Source: Wallemia ichthyophaga EXF-994 (lineage: Eukaryota > Basidiomycota > Wallemiomycetes > Wallemiales > Wallemiaceae). Taken from it: 64,000 nucleotides of DNA. Made by a program: the position numbers and the translations under genes. Below are positions 29,427 to 40,889 of this stretch, one piece after another; the first letter of the stretch is position 1, and each line of letters begins with the position of its first letter. The notes under the pieces were generated by a model. The model was not told the DNA's origin. It made no database searches and saw only the letters and a list, made by a program, of their open reading frames with translations. The stretch is from positions 122,280 through 186,279 of the forward strand of contig NW_008806293.1 of the NCBI RefSeq assembly GCF_000400465.1. The letters run 5' to 3'.

Positions 29427-32233
29427 ATGTCACTCGAAGCGGCGGGGATTCCTGAAAGGGAAAATGAGGAAGACAGCGGCATCGTGAATCATCAAACAGA
29501 CAGCACACAGCCATTTACCCAGATGGACAAACAAGGCGAGATGGCTGAACTAGCACGTCTCTCACAGCGCAATGCTGAATTGCTGCAAGAACCGTTAGGA
29601 AAAGTGGATGAAATCCTACTCAAGTGCCTTGTGAAAGTACAGCAGAATTGCATCCTCGCTCTCAATACTCTCATATTCTCCACTCTTACCGCCATCAAGC
29701 CAATCAGCGCCAGCGACTGGAGGAGCGTAAGTGATAAATACAGCACTTCTAGGAATCTGCATAATCTAAGCCTCAATGTTAATTATGCCTTCGTGACACA
29801 CTTGAACGCTCCTATTCGTGGTGATCTAAGTGAGAGAATCGAAAGAATATCCTACCTCTTCTCGCCGATTGATGCGAAACTTGTCGTTGCTTTGGATCAG
29901 TTTGCTGATGTTCTTGCCGTTATGACTGGTACCGAGGACGAAGTTGACTCTGAGAGTGAATTGGAGAGAGTTCCCTCACGAACATCGTCCCAAAAATACT
30001 CCTCCAACTCCTCATCATCAAATGAGGTCTACGACACCCTTCAGTCTCAAATGTCTCAGCTAAAGCTAGAGATGCGCACAAATCATCACAAAGAAAACGA
30101 CATGTGGGTAAAGGTTGAGACATTCATTAACCTCATCAACATACTCTGCATGGAGAGAGAGAACACGAGTGAAATGCCCCCAAGTTATTCGGACCTATCT
30201 ATGCGCTCCATCCACCGCCAGCTCTCCAACAAGTCAGTATCCAGCGCCAGCGTAGGGTCAAGCGTCCAGGACGAGAAGATGCGACGTGATTTGGAGAGAG
30301 TGACAGATTCCATCGACAGACTCATGGGAATCACCCCCCAGCTGGCCGGTCAGAGGGTGGAGCTATCGCAAAAGCAGGTCGTCGAGATGGATTTGGCTAA
30401 ATTGGCTGGAGAGGTGGAAGCGTCGGTCAAGACGAGCAAGTCTGAAGCCAGCACGAGCGGGTGTGCGAGTGTGATTGGTAGTGCAAACAAAAGCAAACAG
30501 TCAAACAACGGCGTGGGCAAGTTTTTCCCTAAATCCATCAGTTCGCGCCGCAGTGATAACCAGATAATCAGTGGTATTGAAAAGGCTAATAACCGCAGAC
30601 TCGACAGTCAGCGCGTCGAAATGGGCAGCCGTTTAAAAGATGCTCACACCAAGATGCGCGACGCCGACCTCATCGACATCATTGAGAGAAACAGCATGGG
30701 GAGAATGGTGCAACAGGAAAGTCAGTTTAGTGAGGCCAGCAAGCTGCGCCAGGGAAATAATCCGCGCTCTAGCAGAGGTATGTGGATTTTTTTTTTGTCT
30801 TTGACACATCTTTCTAACACTCTGTTAGACTCCAACGACTCGCAAACACATAGTATGGTATCGCACCAAGCATACCTCGCAGAGCACAACATAAATGTTG
30901 GTAATGTGTTAGTGCAGTTCAAAACTCAACTGCATGGCCAATCCAGGGAGCTTGAAGTAGAGATAGACGAGCAGGACAGAGACACCGCGGTGTTGAAAAA
31001 CCTATCCAGCTACAACGTCCGCTTGAACCTGCCTACGGGAGTGGTGTGGCCGCAACACAGGACGGCAAAGCTGGTAGAAAAAGACCTCTTCGAGTTCAAC
31101 CTGCAAGTGACTCATCAGTCAAGGAAGTCACTTACAACGCCAGCGGTAGAGCCGCCATCATACCCATTTAGTGCTGTTGACTTTGCCGTGACCAGACCGT
31201 CCAGCTTTTGCTGCGCTAAATGCGGTCGAGACCTTAGCAGCGGGGAGCTTATCCACAATTACAGAGATCTCCCGTCAGACAATTGGTCTGAGCATGTCGA
31301 CAACTGGATGTGTCACCCTGCGCAGGAACTTAACGCGGATTACTACCGTACTTCGCTCAGCGACGCAGCTAGTCCCGATGAGGCCCTCATCGGCAGCAAT
31401 TATTGGGTCTTCCATAAGAAAAACATGGTGGAGAGGAGTTTAAAAGTGGAAAGTAATGTGAGTATGGATTCTTGATGTCCCGAAACGGGCGGCCAAGAAG
31501 GCCAAGCGGGGCTGTCTCAGACACATCCTACCTCGCCTGTTGTCGATACAGCCGCCCAATAGTAATACCCTCGCTGAATACCCGCGGCGTCTCGAGATCC
31601 ATGTCACGCTGCGGCTACATAGAGGGGGACATCTGAATGTTTTACTAGAGACATTAACTGACCAACCCCTAAAGGAGCAACAAATAGAGCCGACCCTGAA
31701 GTGTGTCTGTGGCAGCACCGTGGGTAGTGTGCAGGGCGAGGCCTTCTTTCGCCTCAGCAAGGTGGCCGTGAGGCCCATTGCACAGGGCACTGCGTAGGTT
31801 TGTTGTGTATGTGTGACTCATCTAACACCCGCATAGCTACCACCGCTATAACATCGGCCACTACATCTCCGCAGAGCTTGTCGACCAGTCGCGCAACTAT
31901 GGCAGCTACCGCTACTTCCTACAGGATGAGGATAGTGGTGAACTGAGGCTGCTGGTGTGGCTTTTCAACCCTCTCGTCCGACTGCGCACATCGCAGCTCA
32001 GCCTAAATGCCACTGTCGACGCGTGCAAATTATTCTGGAAGACGAGCAAGGAGGAGCCCTTCCACGACAATCGAATGGGCAAGATACCGAGACTGTCGTA
32101 CCCTGGTTGGATCCTCGATGAGTTCGAGAAGTTGCTCATGCACGGCATCGCCTCCTTTCTCGCTGATTCTCCAAGACGTTTCTTCTCCGATTGGCATATA
32201 GGATATATCGAGCGCGTGGGCGTGCCTAAATAA
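29427..32233 (+). CDS. HECT_2 (UBE3D/Ipa1-like) ubiquitin ligase with long N-terminal extension
   Basis: Exons 29427-30777, 30829-31457, about 31498 or 31552-31793, 31837-32233; 870-890 aa. The C-terminal half is UBE3D/HECT_2: FCCAKCGRDLSSGE, LPSDNWSEHVDNWMCHP, LIGSNYWVFHKKN, LKCVCGSTVG, YRYFLQDEDSGELRLLVWLF. UBE3D proteins bind E2 enzymes; yeast Ipa1 is tied to mRNA 3' processing. The HECT_2 start corresponds to about residue 470 here. Before it runs a helical, Ser-rich region I do not recognise (LLKCLVKVQQNCILALNTL, DLIDIIERNSMGRMVQQES). The frame is open across the junction with and without the 51-nt intron 30778-30828. The acceptor of intron 2 is uncertain. Confidence 0.75.
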
Positions 32234-32786
32234 GACAAGGCACTTAAGTGGCATTCAATTGGCGTTTTAAATAGCATTGCACATCATCAAAACATCATTC
32301 CCAATCATACACTCAACATAGATACTCAATTATGGAGACGAATCTCTCGCTTTTCTCTACACATCGCAGTCATTGTATTCATTCATCATGTTTTATTATG
32401 TCAGTGTCTTGGTTTTTAAAAATTCTTTGTGGGTATCGTACGATGACTCAGTCCACGAATTTGAGTTTCTTCGCGCTATCCGCCTGCAGGTGACTCCGTT
32501 TGTGAAAACTTTCTTGTCTGCAAGCAGGGCGAAGTGTATAATTTCCATAAAGCTTATATTTGCGCTCGTGCAAGCTGCACAAGTCTTTAAAGATCTGACT
32601 TATTTGTCTTCAATTCAGGTGGTCGTAGCAGAGAAATGGTACTATAATCATGTCGAAGGATGTTAGACGTACACGTGCACCCTCACGCACTCCCATGCGC
32701 TCCCAGCAAACGTCTAAACTTAGCGCATTACGTCATCAGCTATAAAAGTCATGCTTCCGCTTGGCATACGTTTTGCGATAACGACG
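32234..32786. other. 553-bp spacer and promoter of SMP-C2 gene
   Basis: Downstream part of the ligase gene followed by the promoter of the Mug190-like gene. A 97-codon frame at 32373-32666 has no recognisable domain and unconvincing composition. Promoter elements are listed separately. Confidence 0.4.
32728..32748 (+). promoter_or_regulatory. CRE-like TTACGTCA plus TATA box
   Basis: TTACGTCA (32728-32735) is followed directly by a TATAAAAG box (32741-32748), 39 bp before the ATG of the SMP-C2 gene. The arrangement is that of a bZIP (Atf1/Pcr1 type) regulated promoter. S. pombe mug190 is named for meiotic induction; whether that carries over is inference. Confidence 0.45.
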
Positions 32787-35700
32787 ATGAGCCCTTCTGA
32801 GGATAAGAATGAGTGCGTCATCTAAAAGCAATACCGTTCTACTTAACCCCCACCTCACAGCGTCGTTCTTGACCCGATCACACTGCACAACGTAATCGCA
32901 CCAGACACAACGGCGGAGGAGTACGACTATGTGATGCACAAACTAAGCGGTAAGGATAGTGTAGCTGAAGACAAGCTCATCACAAAGCCATTCCCACCTA
33001 CGCACTCGAGCCAGGAATTCATACGCATCCACCTCCCGACGTTTATCAAGGAATTTGGTGTATACGCAGCCATTCTCTCACTTATACCCCTTCCTATACC
33101 CATCATTATCTCCCTTACAGCTGCTCTCCTTTGGCGTATTTGGATTCATATCGACAACGAAGCTGACAAGCTGGCGTACGAGCAGGAACGCCAGCGCACA
33201 CTCGAAAGCAAAGCAAGCGTCGGCGGTGTCCAGGAGAGCTGCAACTGGATGAACCAGATCCTCAATAGAGTTTGGGGGATCATCAACCCTGACCTTTTCA
33301 CTCTCGGTATCGATTTACTCGAAGACACAATGGAGTCCATGCTGCCGTCGTTCATGATGGGCTTTGTGAACGGCGTTAAGGTGAGCGATATCGATCAGGG
33401 CACTGTTCCGATGCGCGTACTCTCCATGCGCGATCTCTCAGACGCCGAGATGATGGAGACGCTCAACAACAACTCTGTCCCAAGTTTCAGTGATCAGGAG
33501 AATTCCTCCAAGAAAGACCTAAGACCTGACGAAGAGAAGGGCGAGTACGTCAATCTCGAAATTAACTTCGCTTATCGGGCCAGACCGTCTGGAGATCTAG
33601 CCACCAAGTCGCGCAACATACATATGCTCATACACTTTGTAGTAGGACTGAAAAAGATGCTCGGGGCTGTCATGCCCGTGTATGTCGAGGTGCAGGGTAT
33701 GACAGGGACTTTGAGGGCGCGCTGTCAGCTCGTACCTAACCCGCCCTTTATCAAGAACACAACTATCGCTTTCATGGGTCTGCCCAAGGTCGTCATCAGC
33801 GCCACACCCCTAACTAAACACTTCCTCAATGCCATGAAACTTCCCCTCGTGTCTCAGTTCATCAACAGCAGTATCAATGAGGCAATGAGAGATTTCTGCG
33901 CTCCAAAATCCTATACTGTTGATGTGCAGGATCTGCTTTTGGAGGACGACGTTAAGAGGGATGTCTCGGCAATTGGCGTAATTGAGGTGCGCATACATGG
34001 CGCTATCGACATTGAAAAGAGCGATACAAATGGGACGTCTGATCCTTACTGCACGATCGCTTTCAGTAAGCAGCAGAAACCGCTGTATTCGACGAGAGTC
34101 ATTGTAAATGATCTCAACCCTACGTGGGAGGAGTCGACAACTATATTGCTACGTCCTGAAATTATCAAGTCGCAAGAAGATATAACAGTGCAGCTATATG
34201 ACTCTGATAGGCTTTCAGCGTAGGTTTTTATAGCCATGAAAGGCGTGAGCGCATATCTCACACTCCAAACAGCGACGACCGTCTCGGCGAAGCCACAATG
34301 AGCATAACGAAGCTTGTCAGAAACGCTGGCAAGATGTACGAGTTGAATAGCGAGCTAGCCGGACAAGTCCACGGTACTAGACGCCAGGGTACACTCTCGT
34401 GGACCGTTGCATTTCATCCAAAGCGCGACCTCAATAAGAGTCTCATGACGGCAGGTACTGATCCCAACGTACCTGAGGACATAGCCAAGCATTACAGGGA
34501 GGAGTTCGGAGATGCCCAGATAGACAATGAGAATAGACTGGTACAGCGCATCAAGCCAGAAACGCAATTCCCATCTGGAATTCTCTCTGTACAGATACAC
34601 TCCATCGCGCAGCTGGAAGTGAAGAACGTTTTGGGGACATTCGGCACAGACGCCAAGCGCAGTGGTGCAGCTGGACAGAGTTACGTGGAGACTGAGGATG
34701 AACAATCAACTACTGCTCCTAGCAGCTACTGCACCATTATTGTCAATGATCAGACTGTCTTCCGGACGCGCAAAAAACCTTTCGCTTTCAACCCCGTCTT
34801 CAACGCTGGCACGGAGAGATTTATTGCTGATTGGAGGAGTACGATGCTTTGCGTGGCCATATACGACACGCGTTATAGAGAGGAGGACCCTATTCTTGGT
34901 GTCATACCTCTCAAGCTGTCTGAGGTGCTCAAAAATGGTTGTCAATTGACAAACAGTTATCCACTGATTGGTGGCCTAGGTGAGTGTTGTTGTATGCTAT
35001 CTTACGACATCCTAACCTAATCACCACCCAGGATACGGACGTGTGCGTCTCAGTGTGCTCTTCAGAAGCTGCGATATGCAATTAGAACGGCCTTTGCTGG
35101 GATGGGAGATTGGTACTGTACAACTGCACTCCAACATAACTGTCAAATTCGACGCAGGCAAGCATTCCAGCTACTCAAAATGCATCATCCGCACTATCTC
35201 CTCAGAAGTGAAACTGCGCAAGCGCAAGACGACAGCATCCGAGACTGTAGTGTGGAAAGTGGAGGCCGACGAACCGCCAATGCGACTACCTGTAAAGCGC
35301 CGCTATGCGAGTGCATTCAGGGTGGAGTTCTACACCCACAACACAAATGCTCTCAATAGTGGTCCTGCAGCCGTGGCAATAATATGGCTGCGCGATATCG
35401 TCGATAATGAGATGCTGCGCAATTTCCGTATGACACTTTGGGATGGTAAGGATTTCCACCGTCTCCTGCAGTGCTATACATATAATGAAGAAGATGCTGA
35501 GAAGTTGGGTCTTAAGAGGATCGGCCATATAGAGCTCGATTTGCGTTACAAATCAGGTCTTGGTAAGACACATGGTCATTTCAAGGGTAATAAGGAGAGC
35601 ATGGATGTACTCCAGGCATGGGAGGCAGCTGTTAGCTCAGGGCAGCGCAGCACGGTGGGTGACTTTATTGGCGAGTATACAGACGTGGATAGAAATAGAG

Positions 35701-36062
35701 ATCCTGCTAGTAGAGCTGTCAGGAGAGATAGTGTTGACGCGTACTCGCATCAGCCTAGCACTATTGGTACGCGCAGGACTGCGCAGACTATGTCGGGCGA
35801 TTTCGGTGAAGAATACGTTACTGACGAAGAACAAGAAAAGCAAGATGAGCAAGATATCAACAGGTCGAGCAGTGGTGAGAATCACACATCTAAACGTGCT
35901 CTCAGAAAGGCTATGCACCGCGAGCATAGAGGTAGCTACCAATATAAGCCCGTAAGAACCGCTATGTGGGCTGCTAAGGGAGTCAGACACTCACTCTCCT
36001 CCGTCAAATCGAAAACTTCGCTGCATGATCGCCGAGCCAACCAGATAGAGACGGAGGTTTGA
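32787..36062 (+). CDS. Tricalbin/Mug190-like SMP-C2 lipid-transfer tether
   Basis: Four exons, 32787-32812, 32861-34219, 34273-34979, 35032-36062, introns 48, 53 and 52 nt, 1040 aa. The first splice gives MSPSEDKNDVVLDPITLHN. A hairpin membrane region (EFGVYAAILSLIPLPIPIII) is followed by an SMP domain (ESCNWMNQILNRVWGIINPD, FINSSINEAMRDFCAPKSYT). Then comes a C2 domain (IEVRIHGAIDIEKSDTNGTS, DPYCTI, NDLNPTWEE) and further divergent C2-like parts after 34550. The tail is basic and disordered. Relatives tether ER to plasma membrane and shuttle lipids. The first C2 keeps Ca-binding Asp in DPYC. Convergent with the TTC27 gene, 81 bp apart. Confidence 0.85.
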
Positions 36063-36143
36063 TGAGCTACTTAATTCTTAAAATGCTCATCCGAATATAA
36101 ATTAGATGTATCTATATAATAATAAACTTTTACAATGCGTGCT

Positions 36144-38747
36144 TCAAGCACCCTTAACCTCCGCCAAAAGCTCTTTAAGCACCTCATACTCATTTTCATC
36201 CTCAAACGATGTCCTTGTGCGCCCAAGGAACGTCCTTAGAATGCTCTTGGCTTGGTACCTCCAATCAGGAGAGGCATCCTCTTGGTTGTTGGGGTCATTT
36301 ACGTCCGCAGGCTTATCACCAAAGTTCTGCAACACATCCACCAAATCATTGATAGCTTCTGACGCTCTCCGGAATGCTTTGAGGTCATTTTCGACAGAGT
36401 CGTCTGAGCCAACACTAGCTCTGTATGCTTTGAGATGCATGTCGATCGCGTTTCTATACTGCCCCTTCCAGAAGCAGAGTCTGGCGTAAGATTTAAAAAC
36501 GCGAGGCGATGACGATACCTTCTTGAGGAGCGAGTATTCGTAAAGTCTGTCAACAGCTCTGAGTAGACCATGACCTTCGTTTGGATTGTGCGCGACTCGA
36601 GCTCCCTCAGCGGTAGCGTCACCCTCAATAGCATCCTTTTCGTTACGTGGAGCGAGTGTGACAGCGTCAACTATCTTGTCGACAACGTCGAGTTCACTCG
36701 AGTCGTCATTCTCGCCGCAAATCTTCTCACCTCTGATATCTGCTAGTCTACCAACGGATCTAGCAGCATCAGCCAACTGACCGACGTCTATTGCGACAAT
36801 CATGAGGTTCTGCCATATACGCCAGTTATCGAAGCCGAATTTCGAACCTTGCTTGAGGGCTCTGAAAGCAAGCATTTTGTTATCGTGCGACTGTAGGGCT
36901 TGTGAGAATGCATGTCTTTCGGCGATAAATGGCTCACTCACTACTCCTTGATCGCCGAGACGGAGATAAACACTGGCAAGATTATTCCACGATTCCGCAT
37001 CGTCATCTTCCACAGCGACACATCTACCGAAAGATTCAATCGCGCTATCCCAATCCTCTACTTTAATACTAGCGCAACCGAGAATGAACCACGAGTGGTG
37101 GAAAAGGGGGTTGATAGCGACGGCGTTGCGCAACACTTCTATAGTGCATTTATAGTCACCTTTCGCAAAGTACAATCCACCGAGAGATCTCCACGCACGA
37201 CTACTCGATCCTTTCGACACCTCTAATGCCTTTTGGTAGTGCTTCTCGCAGTTGGACACGTCGAGATCTCCATACAAACACCACAACTTTGCGACACGCA
37301 TGACGTCCATTCTTGTACGTGTCTTTGAATCTACTGTTGACTTGGCGCGTGTGGTGATAGTTTGTGATTCGACGATATTTCCTTCGAGTAAACCTTTCAC
37401 TGTCTCGAGGGCATCTCCCTGTCTATCAGTACTGACGTAACAGATGATGGTGTCTTCCCACATCTCCAGCTTCTGGTAAATCTCGAGAGCTGATCTGACA
37501 ACACCCATAGCGACGAAACGCTGTGCTAGCTCTCGTTCTAACTCCCACTTAGCTGGCATTGGCATGGCGAAGAAGTACTTCAAACGCTCTACATTACTCG
37601 AGTCGGATGTCGGCATTTGATCGATTAGGGCTTGTAATTGGAGGGTGGAACGTTGGACGGTGCGGGTGCGATGGGCTTCCAATCTACTTCTCAGCAGCAA
37701 AGCCATTGTGTAAATGGACCAATTTTGATGATTCGATAGCACTCTCTGTACGAAAGCACCCATTTGCGAATTAGTGAGTCCATTCTCTGGTGCCGTGTTC
37801 TTTATATTGAGACACATGGCTAGAAGGATACATTGATCGACAGCCGACAGCTTTGGTTGATTGGTTGGGTCAATGTGGGATAAAGGAGCGGATGCGTCAA
37901 CCGTCGAGCTGAATTGAGTCTGTTCGAGGAGGGTGTCGTCGTTGAGTTGGAGGTTCTTGACTTGAGTATCGGCGTCGTTAGTGTTTTCGTGACTGTCGTG
38001 ACTGTCTTTGGACTGTGCAAGCAAAACAAGCTGGGTAATATCGCTTTGTTGGAATTTCGTACGCTTTCCGAGGGCACCAGTGAGATGAAATTTGAGTTGA
38101 TTCATGTTGGCAGCTTCTAAGAAAGTTTCCGAGGCTTCTCTGTCCCTTTCGCACATGTGATACGCGATACCGATTTCAAGAGTGAGTCTGGCTTGGAGAG
38201 GAGGGGGAAGTCTATCAGAGAATGACTGGTTGACGCCATCGAGGATGGATTGGGGGAGGGGAACGCAATCGTCGAGCAAGTGCTGCTGGGAGATTGCAGC
38301 TCTGAGTTGCCACCACTTTGCAGATCCCAATGGCAGTTCACCTTCATCGCTTTTGAGTAACTCGGCCAAAATGGCTTGGGAGATGAGGAGCAATGGCGCG
38401 TATCTGGTCAAGTGATACGCAGGTTCACCGCCAGAGCTCAGTTTGTGAATTGCAGTTGAATTTTGATAGTCATAGTCATTCCACAGGCCATTCAAGTCTG
38501 CCAAAGTGAAATCAACGTCAGGACCAGTCCAATTGACTTGAATGAAGGAATGAAGGAGTGCTACAGCAACAGCCAGCGCATCCTTCTCATCGACTGTAAC
38601 TCTAACCTTGAGATACTCCAAATCTATATCACTGAGTATCTTCTGCGCTGCATCGCCTAGCAGTACCTCCTTGAATTTTCCTTGGTTAACTAGTTGTACA
38701 AGGCCACTGCCACCTGCACCCTCGAGCAATGCCAGCTCTGAATCCAT
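36144..38747 (-). CDS. TPR protein, TTC27/Emw1-like
   Basis: Single exon, 867 aa. The first ~400 residues are helical without clear repeats. From about residue 420 run TPRs: WELERELAQRFVAMGVVRSA, EKHYQKALEVSKGSSSRAW, SLGGLYFAKGDYKCTIEVL, FHHSWFILGCASIKVEDWD, ESWNNLASVYLRLGD, KMLAFRALKQGSKFGFDNWR, WQNLMIVAIDVGQLADAARS. The order, the FGFDNWRIWQN motif and the length match TTC27 (S. pombe Emw1, needed for cell-wall protein localisation; TTC27 also linked to assembly of large cytosolic complexes). No missing part seen. Confidence 0.85.
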   Translation of the reverse strand: MDSELALLEGAGGSGLVQLVNQGKFKEVLLGDAAQKILSDIDLEYLKVRVTVDEKDALAVAVALLHSFIQVNWTGPDVDFTLADLNGLWNDYDYQNSTAIHKLSSGGEPAYHLTRYAPLLLISQAILAELLKSDEGELPLGSAKWWQLRAAISQQHLLDDCVPLPQSILDGVNQSFSDRLPPPLQARLTLEIGIAYHMCERDREASETFLEAANMNQLKFHLTGALGKRTKFQQSDITQLVLLAQSKDSHDSHENTNDADTQVKNLQLNDDTLLEQTQFSSTVDASAPLSHIDPTNQPKLSAVDQCILLAMCLNIKNTAPENGLTNSQMGAFVQRVLSNHQNWSIYTMALLLRSRLEAHRTRTVQRSTLQLQALIDQMPTSDSSNVERLKYFFAMPMPAKWELERELAQRFVAMGVVRSALEIYQKLEMWEDTIICYVSTDRQGDALETVKGLLEGNIVESQTITTRAKSTVDSKTRTRMDVMRVAKLWCLYGDLDVSNCEKHYQKALEVSKGSSSRAWRSLGGLYFAKGDYKCTIEVLRNAVAINPLFHHSWFILGCASIKVEDWDSAIESFGRCVAVEDDDAESWNNLASVYLRLGDQGVVSEPFIAERHAFSQALQSHDNKMLAFRALKQGSKFGFDNWRIWQNLMIVAIDVGQLADAARSVGRLADIRGEKICGENDDSSELDVVDKIVDAVTLAPRNEKDAIEGDATAEGARVAHNPNEGHGLLRAVDRLYEYSLLKKVSSSPRVFKSYARLCFWKGQYRNAIDMHLKAYRASVGSDDSVENDLKAFRRASEAINDLVDVLQNFGDKPADVNDPNNQEDASPDWRYQAKSILRTFLGRTRTSFEDENEYEVLKELLAEVKGA

Positions 38748-38818
38748 TTTACAGCGTTGTTGGTGGTATTTGTTAACGTTGACTGGCTGGCTGGCTTCTC
38801 ACTCCGTAATCCCATCCG
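38748..38818. promoter_or_regulatory. 71-bp divergent promoter gap (TTC27 / USP)
   Basis: The two start codons are 71 bp apart. The gap has TGACTGGCTGGCTGGCTTCT, a TGGC direct repeat, and no TATA. If the USP starts at the later ATG 38946 the gap would be 198 bp. Confidence 0.35.
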
Positions 38819-40540
38819 ATGCAATCAACGTCGTCGATAAATTTCGGAGTTGAATTTATTCATTTGCCTGCTTTATTCTTCAGTTTAATTTCTCTAATCG
38901 CTGTCGTCGTTGGCCCGCGTAACTTTTGCTGTTTTATCACAAGCATGTTTAACTGGTTATTTGGTGGTGGCGTGGACAACCCCAAGCCTTTAAGTAAAAT
39001 CAATAGAAAGCGCTGCTCAATAACCCATCAAGCAATCCCAAGTGGCACTTATCCTGGTCTGCGTAATTCCAGCGGTGTGCACTGTTTCCTCAATTCTACG
39101 ATACAGGTGTGTTTGTGTATACGCGCCTATAATCCCCTTAAATCCCTCACAGTCTCTCGCCTCTCTCACCTCACTTGAATCCTTCCTGGGCGAGCTACTC
39201 AACGAGAGCGATAAGGTAGACATATACCTTCCACTATCGGAGGCGTTGTGGGATGTTATACAGAGTGCGTTTGAGTGTTACAACCAACTCCGCCAAACTC
39301 ACGCTTCAACAGCCCTCAACACACCCAGTCGAGCAGTACACACCAACACGGCGATAATAGACGCATTCTCACTCAGCGACACTAACAACAACAACACCTC
39401 CCTCATGTCTCCCTCCAAGCGTGCCCTCTCCCTCATCCAGTCCGGGCAGCAAGACGCACAAGAGATGTTCCAGTGCATTTCCTCGCTCCTGGCTCACGAA
39501 GAAGGTCTGATAAAAGCTGCTAAATGTAAAGTACGCGGTCTGGACACTCTCACCAGCTCAGATAATACCACTTATACCACCTCATTCCCTCTGGCGGGAC
39601 TTACTGCTAGCAGACTCGCCGATCTGCGCTGCGGGTATGTAGAAGCGATACGGAATATCGCCTTTGATGCACTCTCGCTGAATTTGCCTATGCAGACTTC
39701 GTGCACCGTCGAGCAGCTGCTAGGTGAGTACACAGCGATAGAGACTATAGAAGATGCTTCGTGTAGGAGGTGCTCGCTTGAAGCTACGCTCGCGCGTCTG
39801 CGCCAAGATGTAAAGCAGCTGATGCCTGCTGACCCCAATAAAGGTTCGACATCCCGCCGCAAACGCATCAAAGAGGCTTCTAAGCAGGAGAGGCGACTTT
39901 CGACGCTCCTGAGTGAGGAGGGAGATTTACAAGAAGACGCGAGGTTGAAAGATATCAAAGTGGATAAATCAGGCGGGGGATCCACCAAGCAGATACTGAT
40001 AGCGAGGGTGAGTGTTGGAGTTTTAGCTTAGCGTGTCACAATCACACTCACACTCACACACAGCCACCGCGGATATTGGGTCTGCACATCAATCGCTCAG
40101 CCTACTTGGGGAATGGAATGGCGGTGAAGAACCCTTGCAAAATATTGTTCGGAGATACGCTCGATATAACAGCGTACACTACGACAGGCGCATTAGAAAC
40201 AGCACCGCGCAAACCCATCTCATCGCCGAGCAAAGAGATGATAGAGAGACTTACATCAACAGGCACAATCCCAAGTCGCGTTTTATACACACTCAAATCG
40301 ATTGTCGTACATTATGGTTCGCATCACTCTGGTCATTACGTGACTTATCGCAAATCTCGTTCAGATGATGATGATGAATGGTTACGTACGAGTGATTCCT
40401 CCGTTCAGATTGTTTCTCTCGCAGACGTTCTCCAACAAAATCCTTTCATGATATTCTATGAGAGGGCTGTAGATAAGAAGAAGAGCGAGAATAACACTCC
40501 TAACGCCCAAATACTGTCCACATACTCGTTGCATGACTGA
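38819..40540 (+). CDS. Ubiquitin-specific protease with N-terminal membrane anchor (Ubp1/USP30-like)
   Basis: Three exons, 38819-39106, 39153-40007, 40064-40540, introns 46 and 56 nt, 539 aa. The Cys box GLRNSSGVHCFLNSTIQ joins SLASLTS across the first intron and holds the nucleophile. SGQQDAQEMFQCISSLL is the QQDA(H/Q)E motif, and HYGSHHSGHYVTYRK the His box; RRKRIK...LSTLLSEEGDLQ is an insertion. If translation begins at 38819 a hydrophobic helix (LPALFFSLISLIAVVVG) anchors the enzyme as in yeast Ubp1 and mitochondrial USP30. An ATG at 38946 would give a soluble form. It cleaves ubiquitin from substrates. Confidence 0.88.
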
Positions 40541-40675
40541 TTTGTACTACTTCATTTGATCACCATTTGATCACGTTGATTTGTTGAAAGAAAGGGGGAA
40601 GGATGTGAAGATGTATGTGAAGGGCAGACTGTAACAATGAGGATCTAAAAAGTACAAAATGGGGATATAAAAAGA

Positions 40676-40766
40676 AGGAGATAATGGGGTTCGAACCCAT
40701 GACTTCCGCGGGTAACATTGTTGAAACGCTGTGAACACGGCGCTCTAACCACTGAGCTATATCTCC
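40676..40766 (-). tRNA. tRNA-Val (anticodon CAC) with 18-nt intron
   Basis: Read on the minus strand the gene folds as a cloverleaf. Acceptor GGAGATA pairs TATCTCC (40760-40766 with 40677-40683), D-arm GCTCAGTGGTTAGAGC, anticodon stem CCGTG/CGCGG, loop TT-CAC-A, T-arm ATGGG-TTCGAAC-CCCAT. An 18-nt intron lies at the canonical site after base 37. Anticodon CAC reads GUG, valine. The D-arm and T-arm supply internal A and B boxes for Pol III. An A/T-rich stretch follows at the 3' side on the minus strand. Confidence 0.93.
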
Positions 40767-40889
40767 TGTGAAAGAGGAGGTGATTCAAAATAAACAGTAT
40801 CGCCTAAATTGCAAAACGACGAAATCAACCGAAATACGGCGATTTTTATATAAAGAAAGGCACATGATACGATGCAAAAAATGAGATTT

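Noticed and set aside
32373-32666. 97-codon plus-strand frame considered as a small gene
   Set aside because: No domain, no family resemblance, and it occupies the 3' and promoter regions of flanking genes.
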